Shown here: positions 11,701-18,261 of the stretch, one piece after another
Layout of the letters: each line of letters starts with the position of its first letter
Numbering within the stretch: the stretch's first letter is position 1
Source: Nocardioides sp. IC4_145
GTDB taxonomy: Bacteria; Actinomycetota; Actinomycetes; Propionibacteriales; Nocardioidaceae
DNA length: 64,000 nt
Direction of reading: 5' to 3'
Assembly (NCBI RefSeq): GCF_011250565.1
Contig: NZ_JAANMS010000012.1
Location: 1 to 64,000, forward strand
Position numbers and translations under genes: made by a program
The notes under the pieces: model-generated
Database searches by the model: none
The model's input: only the letters and a program-made list of their open reading frames with translations
What the model was told of the DNA's origin: nothing

Positions 11701-12781
11701 GCGGCAGCCGGATGATCGGGTCGAACTTGTGCACGTTGCGCAGCGGCGCCAGCACCCCGTCGAGCAGGTCGGCCACCGGCGCGGCGAGCCAACCCTCGAC
11801 GGCGCCGCGGTGCCCGGCGGTGACCATGACGACGCCGACCAGCAGCGACAGGCCGAGAAAGGCGCGGTGCGGGGTCCGGCGGTCCAGCAGCCCGGCGACG
11901 CCGAGGAGCAGCAGCACGCCGCTGAGCACGATGACCCAGGAGGTGCGGAGCAGGTCGTTGCCGGCGCGCGAGCCGGCGTCGGCGTACGGCACCCAGTTGG
12001 AGGTCCCGCGCAGGGCGTCGAAGACCGTCGTGGGGAACGTCGTCACCGTCGTGGTCTCGATGAAGTCGAGGAACGGCGGGCTGTAGGCGCCCATGACGAA
12101 CAGCGGGACCAGCCACCACAGCGTGCCGAGCGCGGTGAACAGCGGCCACCACAGCATCAGCGCGCGACGCCGGGGCCCGGGGGTGCGGGTCAGCAGCCAC
12201 ACGATCCCCAGCGGCAGCACCGCGAAGGTGGCCGCGGCGTTCACGCCGCCGACCATCGCGACCGCCAGGGCGGAGAGCGCGGCGGCCCGGCGCGGCGATC
12301 CCTGCGTCGCGCCGCGCACCAGCGGGAGCAGCACCCACGGCGCGAGCGCGCTCGGCCACGCCTCGATCGAGATCGGGCCGAGCGTGGTCAGCAGCCGCGG
12401 CGAGAGCGCGAAGGCGAAGCCGGCGAGCAGGCAGGCCAGGTCGGAGCGGACGCCGAGCGCGCGGGCGACCTTCGCCGTGCCCGCGAACGCGACCGCCATG
12501 ACCAGCCCCTGCCAGAGCCGCTGGACGACCCAGCCGGGCAGGTCGACGAGCCAGCCGAGCAGGAAGAACGGCCCCATCGGCCAGAGGTAGCCGTACGCCT
12601 GGTTCTGCAGCTGGCCGAAGGCGCCCTCGGCGTCCCACAGGTGGAGCGCGCGGGAGAGCCAGTCGGCAGGCGCCAGCGCGAGGTCGAGCTTGGTGTCCGC
12701 GGCGAGCAGGCCCGGGTCCTGCACGAACGCCAGGCCGACGAGGACCGCGCAGGAGGCCAGCAGCCGGAACCGGAAGGTCAC
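8648..12781 (-). CDS. AftD-like alpha-(1->3)-arabinofuranosyltransferase (DUF3367)
   Basis: The protein is 1377 residues long from the GTG at 12781, which overlaps the stop of the upstream methyltransferase by GTGA; this is the size expected for AftD (~1400). The N-terminal ~400 residues form a multi-span GT-C membrane domain with an acidic loop after the first span (DTKLDLALAPADWLSR). It is followed by periplasmic regions containing two F5/8C-like (discoidin) carbohydrate-binding modules at about residues 690-800 and 935-1060 (DGAVDTAWDSG and IDGDPSSAWL). A cluster of membrane spans lies at the C-terminus (~1225-1365). In mycobacteria AftD adds arabinofuranose to arabinogalactan and lipoarabinomannan. 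Nocardioides-type cell walls are not known for arabinogalactan, so the acceptor here may be a different lipoglycan. The last 36 residues are encoded opposite the acyltransferase gene. Confidence 0.88.
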   Translation of the reverse strand: MTFRFRLLASCAVLVGLAFVQDPGLLAADTKLDLALAPADWLSRALHLWDAEGAFGQLQNQAYGYLWPMGPFFLLGWLVDLPGWVVQRLWQGLVMAVAFAGTAKVARALGVRSDLACLLAGFAFALSPRLLTTLGPISIEAWPSALAPWVLLPLVRGATQGSPRRAAALSALAVAMVGGVNAAATFAVLPLGIVWLLTRTPGPRRRALMLWWPLFTALGTLWWLVPLFVMGAYSPPFLDFIETTTVTTFPTTVFDALRGTSNWVPYADAGSRAGNDLLRTSWVIVLSGVLLLLGVAGLLDRRTPHRAFLGLSLLVGVVMVTAGHRGAVEGWLAAPVADLLDGVLAPLRNVHKFDPIIRLPLVLGLAFVVERMVTALHEQPDAPRADRINRRVLVAAAVVAVVGCAAPAVQGRVQPTGATLGVPEYWHEAADYVAAESSGGTALLVPGSPFGEYLWGDTADEPMQWLADSRWAVRNVIPLTPPATIRMLDGIERRLAEGDGSPGLTAALRRAGVQHLVVRNDLERSSDVPDPVLVHQALDASPGIERVAEFGPPIGGEAHLRDGQERVLVNGGRQTEHAAVEVYAVSPTPLAAVSADDPTVVAAGPEDLPDLLDLDVLGDAPVVLAPDVPAAPDGAAPGRVVLTDGLRDRERSFARIHDGTSSVSTPGDGPQADRPVRDYPLTDMDRWTTTGRLEGARSVSASTSLSDADAAGGSHRGALPVAALDGAVDTAWDSGFSADGTPWWRVDLEEPLEVESLTVTASTREGRQRLRAVTEHGASEPVTISPGGTRRVLLPLAEDGSTGVTWLRVEAVEGPSADRLALAEVDVPGLSVRRVLELPTLPEAWGRPDVVVMNADLDARTGCVVIGFEDRCAVGRDRSAEDGPVVRRSFELPEAGAYDVSLTARPRAGGALDALVLRDRAGAAAASSLALPDPRAGAVAAIDGDPSSAWLAGPDDEQVELVLSWLDPRLVTGIDLDVDLDTAARLPDHVVLTFTRRGRIVAERDVELGRDGRSAFAGVRADGVRIRVLSAERASDLTFDGSTSEVPIGVGEVTLTGVPYFPLRPSAEEVRQPCGSGPDVQVGARRLRTAVTASPLQLLRGVEVPAEPCGVLTGDAPVLLPAGTVDVTAARSGAFETASVVLTSIDDPGPAAAATAAAEDLAGPVRRVLQPAAGDTVVALRENANPGWVATQAGEELEPVVLDGWQQGFRVSGDEPVEVHFAPDRTYRAGLVGGAVALLALLAVVVLTRRRWTGPTPAPLTDRRVPPAVAVVLALAGAGLVGGTIGLVVGAVTTGALVLLGRRAPEVRPWALALPVLLAAAAYAVTPWGSSSGWAGNDAWVGYLALVPFVAVVAAVGSSRGGRTRRLSRIAGTSSSR

Positions 12782-13551
12782 CGCTTGCGCAGGACGATCA
12801 CGAGGTTCCACGTCACCACCTCACGCAGGAGAGGCACCCGCAGCAGGAACCGCGACCAGCGCGGGTTGTAGCGCGGGGCGAGGTCGACGACCTCGGCCAC
12901 GCCGAGCTCCTGCTGGGCCCGCGCCCAGCGCAGGCCGGCCCCGGCGGTGACGGCGAAGAGCGACTCGCCGTACCTGTTCTTCGGCTCGTGGCCGTGCTTC
13001 GCGGCGTACCTCCGCCGCGCCCGCCGCCCGCCGAGGTAGTGCCACGGCGCGGTCTCGTGACCGCCCCACGGGCCGAACCAGAGCGTGTAGGAGATGAAGA
13101 CCGTGCCGCCGGGGCGCGTCACGCGCACCATCTCCTCGGCCATCCGCCACGGGTCGGGCACGTGCTCGAGGACGTTGGAGGAGTAGCAGACGTCGACCGA
13201 GCCGGTGCGGAACGGCAGCTCCATCCCGCTGCCGACGACCGTCCCCGAGGCGATGCCGCCGAGGCCGGCGAGCTCGCCGACGTCGGCGTCGAGGGCCCAG
13301 TACGTCGCACCCTCTGCGCGGAAGGCGTCGCGGAAGTAGCCCGGTCCCCCGCCGACGTCCAGGAGCACCGCGCCGTCCAGCGGGACGTAGGTCGACAGCT
13401 GGTCGGCGGAGTCCTCGGCCAGCGCGGTGTAGAAGCGCGCCGGGTCGTCCTGCTCGTGGCCGAACTCCCGGAAGAGGCGGACCGAGCGGCGCAGGGTGGC
13501 CTTCCAGGGCCGCCGCTGACGGGTCGTCGGGGACGGGGTCTGGCTCGGCAC
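12778..13551 (-). CDS. SAM-dependent methyltransferase of the AftD cluster
   Basis: A 257-residue protein. The SAM motif VLLDVGGGPGYFRDAF lies at about residue 66, then ALDADVGEL, the acidic-aromatic motif SVDVCYSSNVLEHVPDP and VTRPGGTVFISY, a typical Methyltransf_11 fold. The C-terminal half contains WHYLGG and an Arg-rich segment (GGRRARRRY). The counterpart in M. tuberculosis is Rv0224c, which pairs with the Rv0225-type glycosyltransferase that is divergent here. The start is fixed by a TAAGGT -10 box 6 nt upstream of the GTG (leaderless). The stop overlaps the AftD start, so both are read from the same transcript. Substrate unknown; a sugar or lipoglycan is likely by context. Confidence 0.85.
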   Translation of the reverse strand: MPSQTPSPTTRQRRPWKATLRRSVRLFREFGHEQDDPARFYTALAEDSADQLSTYVPLDGAVLLDVGGGPGYFRDAFRAEGATYWALDADVGELAGLGGIASGTVVGSGMELPFRTGSVDVCYSSNVLEHVPDPWRMAEEMVRVTRPGGTVFISYTLWFGPWGGHETAPWHYLGGRRARRRYAAKHGHEPKNRYGESLFAVTAGAGLRWARAQQELGVAEVVDLAPRYNPRWSRFLLRVPLLREVVTWNLVIVLRKR

Positions 13552-13557
13552 GCCGGA

Positions 13558-13563
13558 ACCTTA
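13558..13563 (-). promoter_or_regulatory. -10 box for leaderless methyltransferase-aftD operon
   Basis: TAAGGT on the minus strand ends 6 nt before the GTG at 13551. It faces a second -10 box on the plus strand 8 nt away. Confidence 0.55.
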
Positions 13564-13571
13564 CCCACTGG

Positions 13572-13577
13572 TACCTT
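13572..13577 (+). promoter_or_regulatory. -10 box for leaderless glycosyltransferase start
   Basis: TACCTT ends 7 nt before the GTG at 13585. No Shine-Dalgarno sequence is present. This favours GTG 13585 over the in-frame GTG at 13621. Confidence 0.5.
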
Positions 13578-13584
13578 CGCGCGG

Positions 13585-14847
13585 GTGGGAGATCTGGGAG
13601 ACGGGGCGACCGGCGGAGCGGTGGACTCCCTCGAGCCGTTGCGCGGCAAGCACGTCGCCTTCCTGAGCTGGCGCGACACGCGCAACCCGGAGGGCGGAGG
13701 CGCGGAGCGCTACCTGGAGAAGATGGCCGCCGGGCTCGTCGCCCGCGGCTGCCGGGTCACCATCTTCTGCGCCGCGCACGCCGCCGCGCCGCCCGAGGAG
13801 GTCGTCGACGGGATCCGATTCGTGCGCCGCGGCTCGAAGCTCTCGGTCTACCCCGCGGGCATGCGGGCGCTGGCCTCGGGCGAGCTGGCCGGCGCGGGCC
13901 AGGGCGAGGTGGACCTGGTCGTCGACGTGCAGAACGGGCTGCCGTTCTTCAGCCGGCTGGTCACCCGCAAGCCGATCGTCGTGCTCGTCCACCACGTCCA
14001 CCGCGAGCAGTGGCCGGTCGTCTACAGCGGTCTCACCGGACGGGTCGGGTGGTGGATCGAGCGACGGCTCGCGCCCTGGCTCTACCGCCGCAACCAGTAC
14101 GTCGCCGTCTCCCGCGCCACGCGGTCGGAGCTGCGCGACCTCGGCGTCCGCGGCCCGCGGGTCGCCGTCGTCCACAACGGCACCGACCCCGTCGTGCCCG
14201 TCGACCCGGGCAAGGCGCCCACGCCGACGATCGCCGTCGTCGGCCGGCTGGTGCCGCACAAGCAGGTCGAGCACGCCATCGACGCGGCGCTCGCGCTGCG
14301 CGCCGAGCACCCGGACCTGCGCCTGCACGTGGTCGGTGGCGGCTGGTGGGAGGCGGAGCTCCAGGAGTACGCCCGCGCCCGCGGGGCCGGCGACACGGTG
14401 GTCTTCGAGGGTCACGTCGACGAGGAGCGCAAGCACGAGGTCTACGAGCGTGCCTGGCTGCTGGCCCTGCCGTCGCTGAAGGAGGGTTGGGGGCTCGTCA
14501 TCGGCGAGGCCGGCATGCACGCCACGCCCACCGTGGCCTACCGCTCCGCCGGCGGCACCCAGGAGTCGGTCGCCGACCACCGGTCGGGACTGCTCGTGGA
14601 CACGCCCGAGGAGCTCACCGCGGCGATCGGACTGCTGCTGCGCGACCGCGAGGAGCGCGAGCGGCTCGGGAAAGGTGCGCGCGAGATGAGCCACGCCTAC
14701 ACGTGGCAGCACGCCCAGCACTCGTTCGCGCTGGTGGTCCTGGCCGCGCTCGAGGGAACGCCCGTCGACAGCCAGGACCCAGAAGATCCCGACGAGGTGC
14801 TCGCTCCGCGCCGACGTCGCCGGGGACCGGGACGCAGGCGCGGCTGA
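13585..14847 (+). CDS. GT4 family glycosyltransferase
   Basis: A 420-residue GT-B fold enzyme. The N-terminal half contains VAFLSWRDTRNPEGGGAERY, where the Gly-rich GGGAE loop near residue 35 is typical of the acceptor/donor cleft in GT4. The C-terminal half has PTIAVVGRLVPHKQVEHAI, LHVVGGGWWEAELQEYA and the donor-binding E-x7-E segment in LPSLKEGWGLVIGEAG. Such enzymes use nucleotide-activated sugars in the cytoplasm. Rv0225 is the apparent mycobacterial counterpart, next to the methyltransferase Rv0224c. The C-terminus (~25 residues) is Arg-rich and disordered. An alternative start at GTG 13621 would remove 12 residues. Confidence 0.87.
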   Translation: MGDLGDGATGGAVDSLEPLRGKHVAFLSWRDTRNPEGGGAERYLEKMAAGLVARGCRVTIFCAAHAAAPPEEVVDGIRFVRRGSKLSVYPAGMRALASGELAGAGQGEVDLVVDVQNGLPFFSRLVTRKPIVVLVHHVHREQWPVVYSGLTGRVGWWIERRLAPWLYRRNQYVAVSRATRSELRDLGVRGPRVAVVHNGTDPVVPVDPGKAPTPTIAVVGRLVPHKQVEHAIDAALALRAEHPDLRLHVVGGGWWEAELQEYARARGAGDTVVFEGHVDEERKHEVYERAWLLALPSLKEGWGLVIGEAGMHATPTVAYRSAGGTQESVADHRSGLLVDTPEELTAAIGLLLRDREERERLGKGAREMSHAYTWQHAQHSFALVVLAALEGTPVDSQDPEDPDEVLAPRRRRRGPGRRRG

Positions 14848-14878
14848 GGAGCCCGCGCCGGGATCGAGGGGGCTGTGG

Positions 14879-15034
14879 TCAGCCCTCGGTGCCGTACTGG
14901 ATGACCGGCTGGTTGACGTTCGCCGGCGACTCGCCACTCGAGCTGGTCTGCGACGACACGACACCGACGATCGTGGCCGACGCGACGATGCCGCCGATGG
15001 CCAGGCTGCCGAAGGTGCTCAGGATGCTTCCCAC
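14879..15034 (-). CDS. DUF2613 small secreted/membrane micro-protein
   Basis: A 51-residue protein too short for most gene finders. It starts at GTG 15034 with a strong GGGAGGGG site 7 nt upstream and ends at TGA 14879. The sequence has one hydrophobic helix (residues ~8-27, LAIGGIVASATIVGVVSS) and a short polar tail ending NQPVIQYGTEG. This pattern, with a GG-I-V-A-x-A hydrophobic segment and a terminal V-x-YG, matches DUF2613 proteins. In M. tuberculosis the DUF2613 protein Rv0236A is encoded next to aftD (Rv0236c). The same association here suggests a small partner of the arabinosyltransferase or membrane glycan machinery. Function is unknown. Confidence 0.85.
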   Translation of the reverse strand: MGSILSTFGSLAIGGIVASATIVGVVSSQTSSSGESPANVNQPVIQYGTEG

Positions 15035-15109
15035 GTGAAAACCCCTCCCTAGGTTCGGCCAGAACGGTAACAGCGGGAGACCATGCGCGCCGCATTTCGG
15101 AGAGATCCG

Positions 15110-16807
15110 TCACGTCGGCGGTGGAGGCAGCCTGTCCGGGGTCCCGCGACTGCTTCTCCGGCGCGCCGCCGCGAGCCCGATCGCCGCGAGGTACGACGCC
15201 GTCCACAGGGACCACGCGAGGGCCGCCGCGACCTCCCAGGACGTCGGGACCGGGCGCTCGCGCGCCCCGTCGAGCTCGACCACGAGCAGCTCCGCGCTGT
15301 CGAGCAGCACCCGTCCCTCGACGGACAGCGACGGGCCGGGCGCGAGCCGGTCGACCGCGATGACGCCGATGCCGAGGTCGGCCAGCCGCTCGGCGCGGTC
15401 GGCCGGCGTGCCCGCGGCGAGCGCGACGGCCGCCTCGCGCACGCGGGGGTCCTCCCCCGCGACCGTCACGTCGGAGACCACCAGCTCGTCGCTGGCCACC
15501 ACGTCCCGCGGCAGGTGGCGCGGGAGCGGGTCGAGCACCTTGCGGTCGTCGTTCCACGACGGCTGGCGGTAGCTGGACAGCGGCAGCGCGAGCACGTCAC
15601 CCGGCCCGGCACCGTCCACGGCGTCGCGCGCCGCGGCGTACGACGCCGGGTAGGTGGTGGGCTCGAGGCGACCGGAGAGGCCGAGCGCCGCGTCGGGCAG
15701 CAGCGTGACCGGCGAGACCGCGAGCGCGCCGGCGAGCACCAGGCGAGGGCCCGGGTCACGGACGTGGCGGAGCAGGGCGGCCGCGCCGCAGCCGGCGAGC
15801 ACCGCGACGAGCGGCGCGCACAGCACGAGCAGGCGGGACCCGTCGCGGACGACACCGGCGCCGGGGACGCTCTCGGCGAGCCAGCCGACCGCGCCCGGCG
15901 CCGCCCAGGTCAGCAGGGCGAGGAGGAGACCGACGACCCAGCACCCGAGGAGCGCGACGACGTCGCGGCGGGCCGTGCCTCGCAGCCAGGTCCGTGTCCC
16001 GACCGCGGCGAGCACGACGAGGAGCAGGAGCCCGAGCCAGGCGAGCACGCCGTCGCGGGAGGGCAGGACGACCTCGTCGTTCCAGACCCCACCGAGCACG
16101 AGCGCGGCCAGCGGCGGCGGCAGGGCGCCGTCGGGCCCGAGGGCGAACAGCTCCGCCCCGGCGGCGTCGGTCCGCGCATCCGCGGCGTGCAGCGCGCCGG
16201 TGACCAGCCACGGGAGGTTCGCCACGAGCACGATCCCGAGCGCGGGGAGGGTGCGTCGGCCGCCGGCCGCGACCGCGAGCACCGCGACCGCCGTCGCGAG
16301 CCCGGCGCTCACGCTCAGGCACCCGAGCGGCGCGAGCACCAGCAGGGACGCGGGCAGCGTGCCGGTCTCCCGCCAGCGGCGACCGGCGAGCAGCACCCAG
16401 GGGAGGACGGCGTACCCCACCAGCACGGGCCAGTGCCCCAGCAGCAGCCGCTCGGTGACATAGGGGTTCCACTGGTAGACCGACACCGCCACCAGCTGGG
16501 CGGCGAGCGACTCCCCCGGCACCAGGCGCCGCGCGCCGAGGCCGGCGGCGACCAGGGAGGCGAGCAGCACGACCTTCTGCAGCAGCGCGCCGGGCACGAC
16601 CTCGTCGAGGACCGCCACGACGGCGTCGGAAGGCACCGCGCGGGGCAGCCCGGAGCCGACGCCCCACACGTCCGGCCGCACGGCGAGGTCCGGCACCCAG
16701 ACCATGTCGTAGGTCAGCAGGAACCCCGGGCCGAGCGCGGGACCGAGCAGCAGCAGCGCCAGGGCGAGCGACCACGCACGCGGCACCCACGCTCGCCAGT
16801 CGGACAC
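15110..16807 (-). CDS. Large polytopic membrane protein of the AftD cluster (Rv0226c-like)
   Basis: A 565-residue protein with about twelve hydrophobic segments and a ~130-residue extracytoplasmic domain before a final membrane span near residue 535. The first loop contains FLLTYDMVWVPDL, with an acidic residue after the first span as in GT-C enzymes. The start is GTG 16807, 6 nt downstream of TTGGAT; a longer in-frame extension to 16978 would run into the divergent gene and is not supported. Rv0226c is the mycobacterial protein of similar size and place. A role in transfer of lipid-linked sugars is inferred from topology and neighbours and is not proven by motifs. Confidence 0.7.
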   Translation of the reverse strand: MSDWRAWVPRAWSLALALLLLGPALGPGFLLTYDMVWVPDLAVRPDVWGVGSGLPRAVPSDAVVAVLDEVVPGALLQKVVLLASLVAAGLGARRLVPGESLAAQLVAVSVYQWNPYVTERLLLGHWPVLVGYAVLPWVLLAGRRWRETGTLPASLLVLAPLGCLSVSAGLATAVAVLAVAAGGRRTLPALGIVLVANLPWLVTGALHAADARTDAAGAELFALGPDGALPPPLAALVLGGVWNDEVVLPSRDGVLAWLGLLLLVVLAAVGTRTWLRGTARRDVVALLGCWVVGLLLALLTWAAPGAVGWLAESVPGAGVVRDGSRLLVLCAPLVAVLAGCGAAALLRHVRDPGPRLVLAGALAVSPVTLLPDAALGLSGRLEPTTYPASYAAARDAVDGAGPGDVLALPLSSYRQPSWNDDRKVLDPLPRHLPRDVVASDELVVSDVTVAGEDPRVREAAVALAAGTPADRAERLADLGIGVIAVDRLAPGPSLSVEGRVLLDSAELLVVELDGARERPVPTSWEVAAALAWSLWTASYLAAIGLAAARRRSSRGTPDRLPPPPT

Positions 16808-16851
16808 GCGGCGATCCAACCATCCCGCGTCGGGCGTGGCGGGCCGCCCCT

Positions 16852-16857
16852 TAGGCT
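16852..16857 (+). promoter_or_regulatory. -10 box for leaderless flippase start
   Basis: TAGGCT ends 7 nt before the GTG at 16865, with no ribosome site between. The divergent gene starts at 16807, so the whole intergenic space is 57 bp. Confidence 0.55.
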
Positions 16858-16864
16858 TCCCCGC

Positions 16865-18127
16865 GTGTCCGAGACCCCCGGCGGCTTCCGCGCGCTGCTG
16901 AGGAGCGGTGCGGCGATCGCGATCGCCATGGCCGTCATGAACGTCGCGACCTACGGCTACACCGTGCTGGTCGCCCACCTCGTCGGCCCCAGCGACTTCG
17001 GCGCGTTCTCGGCGATCATGGGCGTGCTGCTCGTCGTCAACGTGCTCTCCCTCGGACTGCAGGCCACCGGCGCCCGCCGGATCTCGGCCTCGCCGGAGTC
17101 CGTCGTCGCAGTCGAGCGCGTCGTGCTCGGCGTGTCCTACCGCAGCGCCCTCGTCCTCGCGCTCGTCCTGCTCGCGCTCGCGCCGGTGATGAACGCCGTG
17201 CTGCGGCTCGAGAGCCTGCCGACCGCCGCGCTGGTCGCCCTCACCGCCGCTCCGCTCACGATCATGGGCGGCCAGGCCGGCGTGCTCCAGGGCGAGCGAC
17301 GCTGGGCGCCGCTCGCCCTGGTCTACCTCGCCCAGGGTGTCGGCCGGGTCGCGGCCGGCGTCGGCTTCCTGCTCGTCTGGCGCACCGAGTTCGCCGCCGT
17401 CCTCGGCGTCGCGATCGGCGCCTGGCTACCGGTCGTGATCGGGTACGTCGCCCTGCGCCGCCCCCGGAGCACCACCACCGCCACCCAGGTCTCCGCGGGC
17501 GAGCTGATCCGGGAGGTGGCCGGCAGCAGCCAGGCCCTGCTCGCGTTCTTCGCGCTCTCCAACGCCGACATCCTGCTCGCCCGCGCGGTCCTCGACGACC
17601 ACACCGCCGGCCTCTACGCGGGCGGGCTGATCCTGGTCAAGGCGATCCTCTTCCTGCCGCAGTTCGTCGCCGTCATCGCCTTCCCCTCGATGGCCACCCG
17701 CGGCGCCGACAGCAGCACGCTGGTCAAGGCGCTCGTCGTCGCGCTCGCCCTCGGGCTGTGCGGCATGGGCGGCACGCTGCTCCTCCCGGACCTCGCGCTG
17801 GTCTTCGTCGGCGGCGAGGACTTCGAGGAGGTCAAGGACCTCCTCTGGCTCTTCTCCCTCGTCGGCACCCTGCTCTCGATGGTCCAGCTGCTCCTCTACT
17901 CCGCCCTCGCCCGTCAGCAGTGGCGCGCCATCCTGGCGATCTGGGCCACGCTGGTCGCGCTGCTCTGCAGCGCCCCGTTCGTCCACTCGGTCGAGGCCCT
18001 CGTCAGCCTGGTCCTCGCCCTCGACGCCGCCCTCTTCACCGTGCTCATCGCCGTCGCGGTCCTCGGCCGCCCCGCCTCCCCACCGGTCGAGCAGCGAGCC
18101 CAGGAGAGCGTCGACGGGACCCGCTGA
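16865..18127 (+). CDS. Polysaccharide/lipid-linked oligosaccharide flippase (MOP superfamily)
   Basis: A 420-residue integral membrane protein with 12 or so hydrophobic segments and few charged loops. Features of Wzx/MurJ-like MOP exporters are visible: GPSDFGAFSAIMGVLLVVN near residue 40, LFVxLSN-type spans (ALSNADILLARAVLD) at about residue 235, and GLYAGGLILVKAILFLPQF. The family flips undecaprenyl- or decaprenyl-linked sugars across the membrane. Its position at the end of the glycan cluster fits export of the cluster's product. The stop is followed directly by three 10-bp tandem repeats. Confidence 0.82.
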   Translation: MSETPGGFRALLRSGAAIAIAMAVMNVATYGYTVLVAHLVGPSDFGAFSAIMGVLLVVNVLSLGLQATGARRISASPESVVAVERVVLGVSYRSALVLALVLLALAPVMNAVLRLESLPTAALVALTAAPLTIMGGQAGVLQGERRWAPLALVYLAQGVGRVAAGVGFLLVWRTEFAAVLGVAIGAWLPVVIGYVALRRPRSTTTATQVSAGELIREVAGSSQALLAFFALSNADILLARAVLDDHTAGLYAGGLILVKAILFLPQFVAVIAFPSMATRGADSSTLVKALVVALALGLCGMGGTLLLPDLALVFVGGEDFEEVKDLLWLFSLVGTLLSMVQLLLYSALARQQWRAILAIWATLVALLCSAPFVHSVEALVSLVLALDAALFTVLIAVAVLGRPASPPVEQRAQESVDGTR

Positions 18128-18130
18128 CCC

Positions 18131-18160
18131 ACGGTGGGTCACGGTGGGTCACGGTGGGTC
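18131..18160. repeat. Three perfect 10-bp tandem repeats
   Basis: ACGGTGGGTC is repeated three times without change, starting 3 nt after the flippase stop. On the minus strand the unit reads GACCCACCGT, with TGACCC recurring every 10 nt, similar to the repeats at 55711-55760. Confidence 0.8.
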
Positions 18161-18261
18161 GAGGAAGGCGCGCAGCGCCTGTCTCGGGACCCAGCCCTGT
18201 CGCCCGGTGACCGGGGTCGCCACCCCTGCGAGGCGGCCTTCCTGCTCGACGGCGGTTGCGG

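Noticed and set aside
15083..16864. N-terminal part of the long frame containing the flippase
   Set aside because: Opposite the Rv0226c-like gene; the leaderless GTG at 16865 marks the real start.
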